This document shows, one piece after another, positions 23,101 to 35,841 of a stretch of DNA of 64,000 bases (position 1 is its first letter; each line of letters starts with the position of its first letter). This DNA comes from Purshia tridentata (Eukaryota > Streptophyta > Magnoliopsida > Rosales > Rosaceae): NCBI GenBank assembly GCA_003254885.1, contig QANT01005946.1, forward strand, positions 1 through 64,000, read 5' to 3'. Made by a program: the position numbers and the translations under genes. The notes beneath the pieces are model-generated. The model was not told the DNA's origin. It made no database searches and saw only the letters and a program-made list of their open reading frames with translations.

Positions 23101-24770
23101 TTTCATAGATAAATTCCACATAACTAGCTAACTATCATTAAGCTTTTTGTTTTTTCTGAACAGAATCATTAAGCTTGAATTATGTTCTCTTAATTCACAT
23201 ATATATATATATATATATTTTAACGGAAAAATGAAGAGAGTTGGATGAGCTAATGTCCTAAAGTTCATTGACATGCACATTAGAATCAATACAAGCACAT
23301 CATTTTCTATTGTGGGTGAGAGAGTGAGAGAGAGAGAGAGAGAGAGATGAAATGCTGTATGTCTTTCTTTACAAAACAGGAAGCAAATCACAACAATGAT
23401 ATTTAACCACCCTCTTGTTACTTATTATAGTCGTTTAGTTTAGCTTAGAGATCTCCATTAGTGGTTTATCTCATTTATTCATTTGCCCGCTAACAAATTA
23501 ATATTGCAATATCGTGCCACCTTACATTTCCTTGGAGCCCCTCAATCAATACTTTATTTAACACTAGTGGTAACAACATTATTAGTATTATTATTATTGG
23601 TTATATATGCAATTGCGAACCTTTACATACTTCAAAGGTTATGACCATTTGACATTTCTTTTGGTTTGTGGAAAGGGGTCAAGCATGAGGGCAATGATAC
23701 AGGTTGAATGCTTGGGATTTTGAACAATTCGTTTTGAAGGAAATTATTTGGTTGGATAAATTCTAATATATAAGGCCCTAATAAAAAATTTGTAACCCTA
23801 AATAATTTACACTAGCTAGTGGCACATATAAAATATATAGAGTACTTGAAATTTAGTATACATAAATCATCAAAATATGTACAATATTAACCATAGAGTT
23901 TTTAACACATATACCACCTAAATTTTGAGATCGTTGACATTGTTATCCATGAAGAAAATTAAACCACATTGCCACTTGAACTTAAAAGAGTATTTTTATT
24001 TTCTTAGACACATCTTATTGCTTATTGCTTTATTTGGGTCACACTTTATGATTCTTAGAAGACGGTCGAAATTCTAATAGAGTTATGCCTATATATGTCC
24101 TACATTGCAATAAACTTTTAATTCATGTGGTAATGTTGGAAGAATATATATTTTTCAAAACAAGACATCCAATATATTTATGCCTTCATGTTAGAATTAT
24201 GGATTAAACAGAAGATTCCACATAAGTTAAATAATATAGATACTATGTGAATAATATTAGTGCATGGTGGGCTTCATAGACCTTGGAAAAGTATGAAGTA
24301 TGAACCAATGAAAAAAAAATAAGACTATTAATCGTAACTATTTTAATTAATGAGATAAATTAGTGTTACAACTCACTAGATTCCTCGTCAAGTAAAAAGT
24401 TTTAAAGTAAACTTTGAATTTATATAAAACTAATCGTAAGTCAAAAATAGTAAGTTTTAATATTTTTTATCTATAAAGATTTAGAATAGGTGATATGTGA
24501 ATTTACAGTTCATTGTATACTCATATTTTGCCCTTAAATTGCTAGTACAGGTTATAAACTATAAATTTTCATGAAAGAAGAAACAATAGGGTCGGGTTAA
24601 AGTTAAAATAATTTGAATGAAAGTGAGAGAAATCAGAGAAGTGAAAAAACATGTGTGCCAATCAGCCTAATATAGTTTCTGGGGGAGCATAGTGCAATGG
24701 TTTGGAAAATGAAGAATACAAGAAAAAGGCAGAGTTGTCAGAAATCTCAAGTCCAGCAGCTGACATCGGC
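20124..24770. other. Intergenic, no gene seen
   Basis: About 4.6 kb, AT-rich. Microsatellites (AT)n at about 23200-23218 and (AG)n at about 23323-23346. No supportable coding or RNA gene. Confidence 0.6.
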
Positions 24771-24966
24771 GTGAGACTTCCATGGGGCATGCCCCATGGA
24801 AGCCCCTCTCGCCGACATCGTTTGCCACGTCATCAAGTAGCAGGGAAGAACCTCTCACAAAGAGGTGGGCCCTACAATATATGGGGCCTACCTCTTTGTG
24901 AGAGGTGCCCCATGGAAGCCCCTCTCGCAGACATCGTTTGCCACGTCATCAAGTAGCAGGGAAGGT
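24765..24966. repeat. Palindromic foldback sequence with nested direct repeats
   Basis: Contains a perfect 26-bp palindrome at 24777-24802 (core CCATGGGGCATGCCCCATGG); a 58-bp direct repeat, 24791-24848 and 24907-24964, with one difference; and between them a hairpin with a perfect 17-bp stem, ACCTCTCACAAAGAGGT (24850-24866) and its inverse (24890-24906), the stem continuing as GGGCCC/GGGGCC toward a short AT loop. GC-rich in an AT-rich setting. Likely a decayed foldback or Mutator-type end; it carries no gene I can support. Confidence 0.8.
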
Positions 24967-27850
24967 TTGTAAACAAGTTTTATAATTTATACAAATAAAA
25001 ATAACATGCTGCAACCAGATCAAAGTAAAGTGTTGTTTATTTCCACTTGGTTGAGACCCTAGTGATCATGATTGATTGCTTAAATGAGGCGATCATACAA
25101 TTGCATGTGGGATTAATGTGATGAGGTCGGCAGGCTTGGTTTGGCTCTCAACGCCAATAATAGAGAGCCACCCTTTTTGTTTTTGTTAATTGAAACTTGA
25201 AATTTGAGACTACATTTCTTTAGTTCAATAATATCTATGAAATACGTAACATATTTTAAGGTTAGTTTTATTTTAAAATATATATTTAGGGTTGTGTTGA
25301 TGAAGGACACTTATTATTAATGTATATCAATTTAAGATATTTCATTACTTCTGTCAAGATTTTCGTTAAAAAAAATCATGTAATTGTTACATGACTATTT
25401 TGAGGTGGGGGTAACTCTCTTCATCTCTTCTTTCTCTTCGTCTCTGTCTCTTTCTCTCATCATCTCTTTCTTCCATGCCTTCACATTCCAAAGCCATTGC
25501 CCTCCTCAAACCATCTCTCTCATTCCTGGCAATGAAGAATCGACCTTCTTCCTCCTGCGACGATGTTTACGTGCCCCCAACCACCGCCTTTGCTCCATCA
25601 TCATTAGCCATAATTACAGAGAGAAATAAAAAGAGAGAGAAAGAGACATAGAGGAATAGAAGAAGAAATGGAGAGAGATAAGGGGGAGGGTGGGCTCGTG
25701 TCAGGCGCTGATGTGGGTTGGGTTTTGCAATCAGGGTTGTGCAACTTCTTTCCTTTTTTTTTTTTGGTTTTAATATTTTTTTAATTTTAAAATCTTTTTT
25801 AGATTTAAATTTTTTTTTGGTAGTAATTGTTTTTGGTTTTAGTTGTTTGCAATCAAAAAATTGAATTAAAATTTCTTTTAATATGAAAAGGATCAATTTA
25901 TCCCTCATTTGAACGGAGTTAGTAATAAAAATGACAAATAGTTTCACATTAATACAGATTTTTAATAGTATTCTTCAGCAACACAAACTTAAATTTAATA
26001 TATATGTATCTTAAAATAGAATTGACCATAAAATATGTGTCTTATTTTCAACCAAATTTCATATTACTTACCTATTCCTATGGTGACCCATTTGCCCCAC
26101 TCCTTTTTCTTTTTCTTAATTATTGTTACTTTCTTAATGGAATGATCCTATTACACTTTTTCTTGTCTTTATTTAAGGAGTTTTCATTGTTAACTTTACA
26201 TTTTGTCAACCCTCAATGTAAACTTTCAAGCAACCACATTGGATACAATTCATTCTTATCTTACCACCCTTAATTTTCAATCTAAATAGTATATTATAAA
26301 TTTAAAAATTATCTCCGTCTTATGTTAGATTTAGTAGCAAAACTAAAAAAACATTATAATTCTTGATCGTCCAATAAAATATTCAAATAAAGCAAAAGCC
26401 TGAGTTAAGGACCTCCAAACTTTATATACTTCTTTTATACTTATATACCATATTAACTTGCAGTAATGTATAAGTTTAAAGACCCTATCTTTTAATTCAT
26501 TTTAACCCTCAAAATCTAGAACCAACCTTGAGCCAAACTATAAGCAGTACTTGTTCACATAAAGTCAGCATAGCATGTATAGTGATGGCAAATATAACAA
26601 ATTGGTTGCAAGGTAGTAAATGTTTATTAATTATTAACAAGAAGGTTAAAAATGGAAAAATTATGTGTGTACATTAATTAGCTTACGCATTTCATTAATT
26701 AGTGATGTGAGTCTTGTGATTCACTATTTAGGCATTATACAAGCTTCATTAATAATTTATAAACCGGACCAAGATTCTTTACCCATTTACGATCACGCCC
26801 ATTGTTGCAGGCAAATAATAATATAACATGAGACTGATTCATATTGAAACAACAAACAAATCTTAATCTCTATTAATTACCTTATCAAATAATGCTATGC
26901 ATACTCCCTTCCTCCTCGCATCGATTGTCATAAAATGAATTTTACACCAACACGCGCACGATTGAGTTCATCTACTAATTTACATTTCTTATTTTATTTG
27001 TACATATATAAAATTTGATATATAATTTATTTCGTTTTATCTTTCTAGGTTTTTAAGAAAAGCAACCAATTATTTAAAATATTAAATATTTGATACAACA
27101 CCGTCGAAATTCACTTTCCAACATTTTTGACATTATGTTAGAATTTAGAAATGAAAGGAACAAGAAAACACAAGGAAACAATATACAAACAACCTTCATC
27201 ATCATGTTCACAAATGGATGGTGATGGGGATGGTCAAAAAAATGGTCAATAACACGTAATCACATTTGGTTTTCCGCCAATAACGAATAAGCATATGTTA
27301 ATTGTAGTGAGTTGGTTGATATTGTGAAAAGGACAAGGGCAATTTAGAACAAACGCATGAACAAATTTGCATAGAGTAATGTAAGAGACATCAAAATAAA
27401 TCCTCAAATTTTTTTCTTGTGACAATAATTCTGGACCAAAAACCTTTTGTTTGTACGGATTCACTCTAAATCTTACTTATTTTAAATATATAAAATTTTA
27501 CAATATAATGTAAATATTGTATAATATTTGAATTTTTGTCTCTTAAATATTGATGAGTTCCTCTTTATATTATTAAAATACGAATTTACTATTATTAAAT
27601 CTCTTAAATACTTGACAAAAATGATAATAAGTACGATACCAACACAATACGTTATTTAGTGAAATTAGAAGCGATCTAATCTTTGATCTGTTTATTAATT
27701 TTTTTAAAAAACCATTGTTGTAATGTAACGTAGTTAGAGAACACTTTGATGCAGTATTGTTATAATTAAAATGATTGCAGTTGTTAAATTATCCAGTTGA
27801 AAATATCGTAAAAATATTTACAATACATCTAAATTAAATAAACAAAATTA
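24967..27850. other. Intergenic; long imperfect inverted repeat about 25248-26045
   Basis: No gene is supported. ACATATTTTAAGGTTAGTTT ... TTTAGGGTTGTGTTGATGAAGGACA (from about 25248) is matched in inverted form at about 25962-26040 (TTCAGCAACACAAACTTAAA ... GACCATAAAATATGT), suggesting a non-autonomous DNA element of about 0.8 kb. Its inner word GTTGTGTTGATGAAGGACA resembles GTTATGTTAATGAAGGACA in the MITE at 11561-11860. Confidence 0.45.
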
Positions 27851-28035
27851 ACCATGGTTAACAAGCAAAAAGAACAGAGAGCAACCCCAGAAACACCTCC
27901 AGAGGTCAACGAAGAGCCAAACCGCATTAGTCAGTGCCATTTTCAAGGACAGGTAGAGAGAGAAAACACACAAAAGGAGGAAAAGATTGTTTATTTGGAT
28001 GTAGAGAGAAGAAAGTTAAAGAGGTAGAGCATTGC

Positions 28036-28062
28036 GAGAGAGAGAGAGAGAGAGAGAGAGAG
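28036..28062. repeat. (GA)n microsatellite in ARF leader region
   Basis: About 13 GA units upstream of the ARF start codon; GA/CT repeats are common in plant 5' UTRs and promoters. Confidence 0.85.
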
Positions 28063-28074
28063 CAGAGAAAGGAA

Positions 28075-28101
28075 ATGTCTGGATGGTGTAGGGGAAGATA
28101 G
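28075..28101 (+). promoter_or_regulatory. Upstream ORF 1 in probable ARF leader (8 codons)
   Basis: ATG at 28075 opens a frame of eight codons ending in TAG at 28099-28101, about 415 bases before the ARF start. Whether it lies in the mature leader depends on the transcription start, which I cannot see. Confidence 0.4.
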
Positions 28102-28448
28102 GGGGCAAAGCTTCAGCATTTGGTCTCTCTTAATCTCGGCAAACCCACCTTTTTTCCTGCCTCTCTGTTCCCTCCTTAAACGTCGCCGTTTTTCGCTTTC
28201 CCTCGCCGGAAAAGACCCAAACCTTTTTCCTTCAACTCTTTTTTCTTTTCCGGCAAAGTTCTTCCTCCCTCGTCTTTTACATTTCTCACTTTACTGAGCT
28301 GATCTGAGCTTTATCAGCTGAGAGAGCTCAAAAATCTGGTAAATTTCTGGTGCTTTTTTGTTGCTCACTGATCTGAGAGCGTGTTCCGGGAGCTGGAGAA
28401 GAGCGAGAAAGCAGCTCCGATTTCTCTCGCCGATACATCGCCGGCGAG

Positions 28449-28460
28449 ATGAGCAAGTGA
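28449..28460 (+). promoter_or_regulatory. Upstream ORF 2 in ARF leader (3 codons)
   Basis: ATGAGCAAGTGA ends 54 bases before the ARF start codon, so it is almost certainly in the leader. Short upstream ORFs are known in plant ARF transcripts and lower translation of the main frame. Confidence 0.5.
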
Positions 28461-28514
28461 GATTTTCCGGCGGTGTTTTCTCTCTCTTTGAAATCCTAGT
28501 CGCCGGAACAAGCA

Positions 28515-31500
28515 ATGAAGCCGCCGGCGACCGGTGCCGGAGCTGCCTCCGCCAACGCCACGCCCAATTCATGCGAAGGTCCGCACTTTCTCTTTCACCC
28601 TCTCTATCCGTTTTTGCTGTCTTTCTCTCTATAAAAAAAAACCCGAAGCAGATGGATCGGGTAGTACCCGGTTGTTTTGTTTGTTGCAAGTTTTTGTACG
28701 GACTCAGGACTCTCTCTTAACTGCCCCTTGCGGCGGTTATGTTGTGAGATTCCAGATTCTCTCTTTCACATTCTTTCTTTTTGTTTTCCCGGGAAACAAA
28801 CGGAAAGAACGGGGAGGTGTTGTTTATCGGTTTTGACGAATGGATTGGTGACACGTGTGCAGGTGGAGAGAACTCTAAGAGCATAAACCTGGAGCTATGG
28901 CAAGCTTGCGCCGGGCCGCTGGTGAACCTGCCGCCGGCTGGGACCCACGTGGTCTACTTCCCTCAAGGCCACAGCGAACAGGTGGGTCGGGTTCGGTTGC
29001 TATCGTGCGCCGTGTCAGCGTGTGCTCTTATCCTACGCACACTGTACTGCTTTAGTGCTTAGTGCTTTGCTTTTTTATGAAATTCATCAATGCAATGCAA
29101 GTCATGTTTTTGAGTTCATTTATTGTGGTACACCCTTCTGTTATTAGTGATTTTTTATTGACCTTCCCTTTTTAAGGCTTAGAAAAACATAGGAAAACTT
29201 CCGTTTTTGTAATTATTGTTATTATTTTTTAAAATTTAATGTGTGCTGGTGCTAATTTTTAGCTCATAAAGCAGTTGGGTTAATGGGTGTGGAAAGTTTA
29301 GGATTTACAGAGAGAGAAAGGAATACAATTTATTTTGTTAGTGTGGGTCTCCATTTATTGTAATCCTGCACGTTATGGCAGGTAAATTCTAACAAACTAT
29401 GTATCATATATTGAACATTTTTTTTTTCTAGAAATGAATTATTATTGGTTTTTGTTTCTATTACAGTGTTAACTTAGTGTTTTTTTCTTGATGAACCAAC
29501 CAATGTTAACTAATTATTAAGTTAGATTCAAGCAATGACATTCATTATTGTTCTTTATTGAAAACAGTCAGCTTATGAAATTTCCCTTAATTCATACTTT
29601 ATAGTGTATGGAAGCTTTAATTGGCCTGCCTTTTGGTATATTTTTTTTTTTCTTTTGGAGTCATCATGACTTGAGAGTGAAATTTCCAATTTCAGGTTGC
29701 AGCATCTATGAAAAAGGATGTGGATGCTCAAATACCAAACTACCCCAATCTTCCATCCAAGCTGCTATGTCTTCTTCACAATGTCACCTTGCATGTATGG
29801 CTTACTTTATCAATTCTAAGTATTACCTTGTAAATAAATACTATCCTTTATCATTTCTAATTGATTTTCACACTTACACTTGATTTTCTAGGCGGACCCC
29901 GAAACGGACGAAGTTTATGCTCAGATGACACTTCTGCCTGTGCCCTCTGTAAGGACTATATTCAAATTGACTAGAAAAATCATTTGGTTTTGATAGAAAT
30001 ATGGACATGCCTTTATGTCACTTTATATAATATTCCTTTGTACTTTTGAAAGTAGAACTTTCTGAAACCTAACTGAATTCATGAACTTCTTGGTCTGCAG
30101 TTTGACAAGGAGGCATTATTGAGGTCAGATCTTGCCCTCAAGTCGAATAAGCCCCAACCAGAGTTCTTCTGTAAAACATTGACAGCTAGTGATACAAGCA
30201 CTCATGGAGGTTTCTCAGTGCCCCGCCGAGCAGCAGAGAAGATTTTCCCTCCTCTTGTAAGCTGTTTTACCTCGTTTCCAAGGTTTGCTGCACTAATTAC
30301 AAAGTTTAATATTGTTACTGCATCTACGTAGGATTTCTCCATGCAACCACCTGCTCAAGAACTTGTTGCCAGGGATTTGCATGATACTGTTTGGACTTTC
30401 CGCCATATCTATCGTGGTATGTTACCTTTCTAGCAATTTGAATGCTACATGTATATTGACCAAAAAACAAAAGAATGTTACATGTTTAAATCAATAGGGT
30501 GCCATTGTCATCCTAATTCTAAACAAATCCTGTCACTCCTTGTTTTGTTTGATCAGGACAACCGAAACGCCATTTACTTACAACTGGATGGAGCCTATTT
30601 GTTAGTGGGAAGAGGCTTTTTGCTGGTGATTCTGTCTTGTTCATTAGGTAATCACGACGATTTGAAAATCTTGGCAGTTCCTATTTTGGAGTGTGAATTT
30701 CTGCTTGTAAGAATGATTTATTTGTTAAAGCCTCTTATGATTTTATACACTTTACATGATCAGGGATGAAAAACAGCAGCTTCTTTTGGGCATTAGACGC
30801 GCTAACAGGCAACCTACCAACCTATCATCTTCAGTATTGTCAAGTGACAGTATGCATATTGGGATTCTAGCAGCTGCAGCTCATGCTGCCGCTAACAATA
30901 GCCCCTTCTCAGTGTTCTACAATCCTAGGTTAGAATATTTAATTTCTTTATGCTCAACATCTTGTATACTATAGAATCCTAGATTCTGGGAGTGAATGAC
31001 ATTGTTTTTACTTATTAAATGAATTGATCATTATTTATTCTGAATTTGTAAACTGAAATATTCTTTTCTAAATACAGGGCTAGTCCATCAGAATTTGTTA
31101 TCCCTTTAGCCAAGTACTACAAGGCATCGTGTGGCAACCAACTATCACTGGGCATGCGTTTCCGTATGATGTTTGAAACTGAAGAGTCAGGAACAAGAAG
31201 GTAGTTGTATATTTGTATTTCAGTTTATATTCTATGTAGAATGTTGGTAATCGTAATCCTGGCATTAGTTATCTGGAAAATTATGCGCATAGGCTTTACA
31301 CATTAGAAGTTTTGATAATTTTGTGTAGGAATAATGATTCTGAGTGATATAATTTAGAAAAGAAAGATAACTTAGCAATTCAATTGTCTATCACCTTATT
31401 CAAGTTGACAAGAGGATACTTTTTAAGTTATTGATCTAGTTTGAAATTGTACAAGTAAAAACTTGTATAATCTTGGAATTGAACACGAGAATCTTTGTTC

Positions 31501-31605
31501 TGCAGGTATATGGGTACAATTACAGGAATTAGTGATCTTGATCCTGTTAGATGGAAGAACTCACAATGGCGTAATTTGCAGGTAAATGTGATGGCATATT
31601 CTTGT

Positions 31606-31641
<36 letters not shown>

Positions 31642-34600
31642 TTGCTTTTAGTCAACTTATCAGTAATAAAAAATAACCCCTAATCCCTCACATATCTCTG
31701 AATAGGTTGGTTGGGATGAGTCAACTGCTGGGGAAAGGCGTAATCGGGTCTCAATCTGGGAAATTGAGCCTGTGACTGCTCCATTTTTCATCTGTCCCCC
31801 ACCATTCTTCAGATCGAAGCGTCCTAGGCAACCAGGAATGCCAGGTAAAATACGTAATATGGCAACCATGCCTTGTACGAGTTCATTGTTGTCTAATCTT
31901 AATTTGTATCATTTCTGAGTCATTTCTTAACAAGTGCAAAAGAAAAGTTATGTAGATCGGGACCTAGACTGTGTGTCAGTTAAGGATGATCTTAGTGTAT
32001 ATGGCCATGAATGAACTTAAGATCAGTTCCTGGCGTACCTATGAATTAATTGGTTTCTGCTGTGGTAAAACTGTCTTGGATAATAATGGATGGTCTCAGC
32101 TGATTTAGTAACAAAGAGAATGAGAATAACAGTGAATCATATGGGAAGGATTAATGGGACTGATTCTTTCCTTTCGACCTGTTGTGTCAATGCTTGACCT
32201 TTGGACTTCAAAAGTTTCTTTTCTGTGATCTGCTGGATGTTACATGGTACAAAGCGCTTTAATTGATGATTGGAGGCTTCATTATTCCTTTACTGGCATG
32301 GTTTTATACCTCCTTTCAAGTCAGCAAGAAAGATGCCCTTCGAACTAAACCACATTTAAAATTAGAATTTTGGTGAGAGGGAGGGCGTCTAACTAACCTT
32401 TATTTTTCTTTTGCAGATGATGAATCCTCTGATTTGGATAACCTTTTCAAGAGGACAATGCCTTGGCTTGGTGATGATATGTGTATGAAGGATCCCCAGG
32501 TTCAACCTGGCCTAAGCTTAGTCCAGTGGATGAACATGCAACAAAATTCTTCCATTGCTAACTCCATGCAGCCAAATTACATGCATTCCTATTCTGGTCC
32601 TGCTCTGCAAAACCTTGCTGGAGCAGATCTTTCTCGGCAGTTGGGTATGTCAGCGCCTCAAATACCTCAGCTGAACAATTTACAATTCAATGGCCAGAGG
32701 CTACCTCAGCAAGCACAACAGCTTGAGCAACTCCCAAAGCTGCCGTCCACAATAAACCCATTAGCATCAATGATACAGCGACAACAACAGTTGGGTGATC
32801 TTACTCAACAACCCAGGCAAAATTCGGTTAACCAAACTCTACCCTCCAGCCAAGTTCAGGCCCAGCTAACGCAACCTCAGACCCTTTCCCAAACTAACAG
32901 CATTCTTCAGCAGCAATCATCTAGTCAAAACCATCTTCAAAGAAACCTCCCTCAGAACCTCCAGCAGCACCAGCAGCAGCATCAACAACAAATGTTGGGT
33001 CAAAATCAACAGCAAAATTTTATTCAGTCTCAACTGCCTGATCAAATGAACCAGCAGTTACAACATCTTTCTGATAATCAGCTTCAACTTCAACTGTTAC
33101 AGAAGCTTCAGCAGCAACAGCAGTCAATTTTAGCACAGCAGGCACTGCAACAGCCTTCTCAACTTATCCAACACCAGGACCAGCAGAGGCAACTTATAGA
33201 TGTATCCCAGAGCTTCTCCAGGCCTTTGCCTACCAGCCAAATGCTAGATATGGCTCACACGGCACCAACCTCACATCCTCAGTCAAGAACAATGCCACAG
33301 CAGATGACAAAGAACAATAACAGCCAAACTAATGTTCAGTTCTCTCATCCACCTCAGCAGCCAAAGCTTCAACAACAACAACCTGGTATGCTGCCTGAAA
33401 TGTCTGGGCATATGGGACTTCACCCAACACCATCAACCAATCAGCTCTCTACAGCTGGTAGCGGTATAATGGCAGGAGTTACAGGAGGAGGACAGTCTGG
33501 GATAACTGATGAGGTTCCATCTTGTTCAACTTCACCATCCACAAACAACTGCCCAAGTGTAATTCAACAGTTGATGAACAACAGGGCTCATCGGAACTCA
33601 TTTGGGGAGGACATGGCTCAGTCTGCCACCACCATTTTGAGTCCCAGCACCATAGAAACAATGTCATCTAATGCTAACTTAGTGAAAGATTTCCAGCATA
33701 GATCTGAAGTTAAGCCTTCAGTGAACATTGCTAGGAATCAAAGTCAAGGAATCCTTTCAGCACAAACATACCTGAATGGTGCAGCTGCCCAGACAGATTA
33801 CTTGGACACATCATCTTCAACAACTTCAGCTGGCCTCTCTCAGAACGATGTCCATTTACAGCAGAATAATGCCCCATTGTCTTTCAATCCACAATCAATG
33901 TTATTCAGAGAAGCCAGTCAAGAAGTGGAAGTTCAGGCGGATCAGAGAAACAATGTTCCATATGGTTCTAACATTGATGGGCAATTGGGGATACCCTTGA
34001 ATCCTGATCCTCTGTTGGGCAAGGGCATGGTTCCATTAGGAAAGGATTTTTCAAATAATCTGTCTTCAGGAGGCATGCTTGAAACCTATGAAAATTCAAA
34101 AGATGTTCAGCAAGAACTTTCATCTTCAATGGTTTCCCAGTCCTTTGGAGTTCCAGATATGACATTTAATTCTATTGACTCCACAATAAATGATAGCAGC
34201 TTTCTGGATGGCAGTCCATGGGCACCGCCACCACAGTTTCAGCGGATGAGGACATACACCAAGGTTTGATATTTTAAGTAGGATAAAAAAGAAGAAAGAA
34301 AAAAATTTGTGAAGCTATCTATTTTTTTAAGTCTTTCATATAATTTATTCTTTGGCTCTAACTTGGTTAATGTATCTGTAAAGGTTTACAAGCGTGGAGC
34401 TGTTGGGAGATCCATTGATATTGCACGCTACTCGGGTTATCATGAGCTTAAACAAGACCTGGCTCGTAGGTTTGGTATAGAGGGACAGTTGGAGGACCGA
34501 GGGAGGGTAGGCTGGAAACTAGTGTATGTAGATCATGAGAGTGATGTTCTGCTAGTAGGAGATGACCCTTGGGAGTAAGTCTTATAGTCCCACATCTATG

Positions 34601-34911
34601 CATCATTTTTTCTGTTTGTATAATCCTATTCCATAATTTTCTGGACATATTCAAGCTCCCTATGATAACTAGGCATGACACATTTTTGTCACCAGAAAGT
34701 GTGTTACATTAAAATCCATCAATTACTGATAACTTGTCCAAATTGTTGGTTACTAACTTACTGCTATTCCAGGGAGTTTGTGAACTGTGTTCGCTGCATC
34801 AAGATCCTGTCCCCACAAGAAGTCCAGCAGATGAGTTTGGATGGAGATTTTGGGGGCAACACTGTGCTTCCAAATCAAGCTTGCAGCAGCTCTGACGGTG
34901 GGAATGCCTGA
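28515..34911 (+). CDS. ARF19: Auxin response factor, ARF7/ARF19-like activator
   Basis: Fourteen exons: 28515-28578, 28863-28981, 29696-29794, 29892-29948, 30101-30256, 30332-30416, 30557-30647, 30764-30928, 31078-31200, 31506-31581, 31706-31844, 32417-34263, 34384-34574, 34773-34911; all GT-AG, 1116 residues. It is a nuclear transcription factor that binds auxin response elements (TGTCTC type) and activates auxin genes when Aux/IAA repressors are destroyed. Domains: N-terminal dimerisation part, B3 DNA-binding domain about 135-237 ([38 protein letters not shown]), Auxin_resp domain about 262-345, a glutamine-rich middle region in the single 1847-base exon 12 (about 392-1000), and a C-terminal PB1 domain ([33 protein letters not shown]). 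The Q-rich middle marks an activator, and the PB1 sequence and [14 protein letters not shown] lead-in fit ARF7/19 over ARF5, 6 or 8. ARF7 versus ARF19 cannot be settled here. Confidence 0.93.
31611..31636. repeat. (TC)n microsatellite in ARF intron 10
   Basis: About 13 TC units, close after the exon 10 donor. Probably neutral. Confidence 0.8.
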
Positions 34912-35841
34912 GTCACCAAATTGCTGACAATTTTTCTTAGTAGGAGTTTAAAATATTTAGGAATATCTTTCATGGTTATCACTTATCAGCACGGTACAAG
35001 ACCAAAGTTTTGGTCTTTCCGGTCACTTGCCACTTGCTGGAGCAAGCAATTCAAGAAGCAACCTTCTAATAGTTAGGGTGGCTTCTAACTTTTGGCGCAG
35101 CTCTGACATAAGCACTGGAGAGAAGCTGAAATTCTGAATAGAGTATCGTTCTAGTTGATCCAAGCTTGGTTAAAAGGGAAGGCAAGTTTCTAGGCTAGTG
35201 AACACCCTAGTATGCTAAAATTATGTTCGTTGATATGATGATGCTGTTGTGAAATCAATACTCAGATTCATTAGCCTTTAATTTTTTCCGAATTGGAATT
35301 CTCCCACTCAAGCACATTGTAAAAAGCAGTGGCATGAAATTTCTATCTCCTAGTTTTGAGTGTGTAAATGTGGAGCTTTCTAAAATGAAAATTGTTTATA
35401 TGCATATTTGCAAAAGTTTTTGAGCTTTTGAGGTAAAAGATTGTCTCTAATTGTCAAGGAAGAAAGATAATTATTTTAAAATTGATGACTGATGATCTTT
35501 GCAAAATGATCGTCGACGGCGATTTCACTTTCCGAGAGGGGCAGGGCATTTGATTATTCTCAAAATTTGAGTGTCACTTGAGATCAATGGCACAGTTAAG
35601 AAAACAAATCAATTTTTAATCTGAAGCATACAAAATAATTCTAAGGATTCCAAAAGAGATTCCATCTTACTCTACTATAAATTTATAAGCTACTCAATGA
35701 GGGCAGCAATATCAGTACGTTAAATCATTTGATTGTATGAGATGAAATCATCAAGTTACTAATGAGTTCCCCCAGTGAAAATCTAGGACCAAAGTGTATC
35801 ATCACAGTAACTGGGGATTTACTGTCTTGCAGGAAAAATCC
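34912..35841. other. Convergent 3' flanks of ARF and PBA1
   Basis: No further gene is seen. The stretch must contain both 3' UTRs; poly(A) sites cannot be placed reliably. Confidence 0.6.

Noticed and set aside
24850-24906. MicroRNA precursor
   Set aside because: Stem is nearly perfect and part of a repeat; no match to a known miRNA family; more like a foldback element.
24702-24956. 84-codon frame and an opposing 63-codon frame
   Set aside because: Both arise from the palindromic repeat.
28291-28886. Several open frames of 69-132 codons around the ARF start
   Set aside because: Shadows of the CT-rich leader and intron 1; the ARF frame explains the region.
33479-34165. Frames inside the large ARF exon
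   Set aside because: Other-frame shadows of the Q-rich coding exon.
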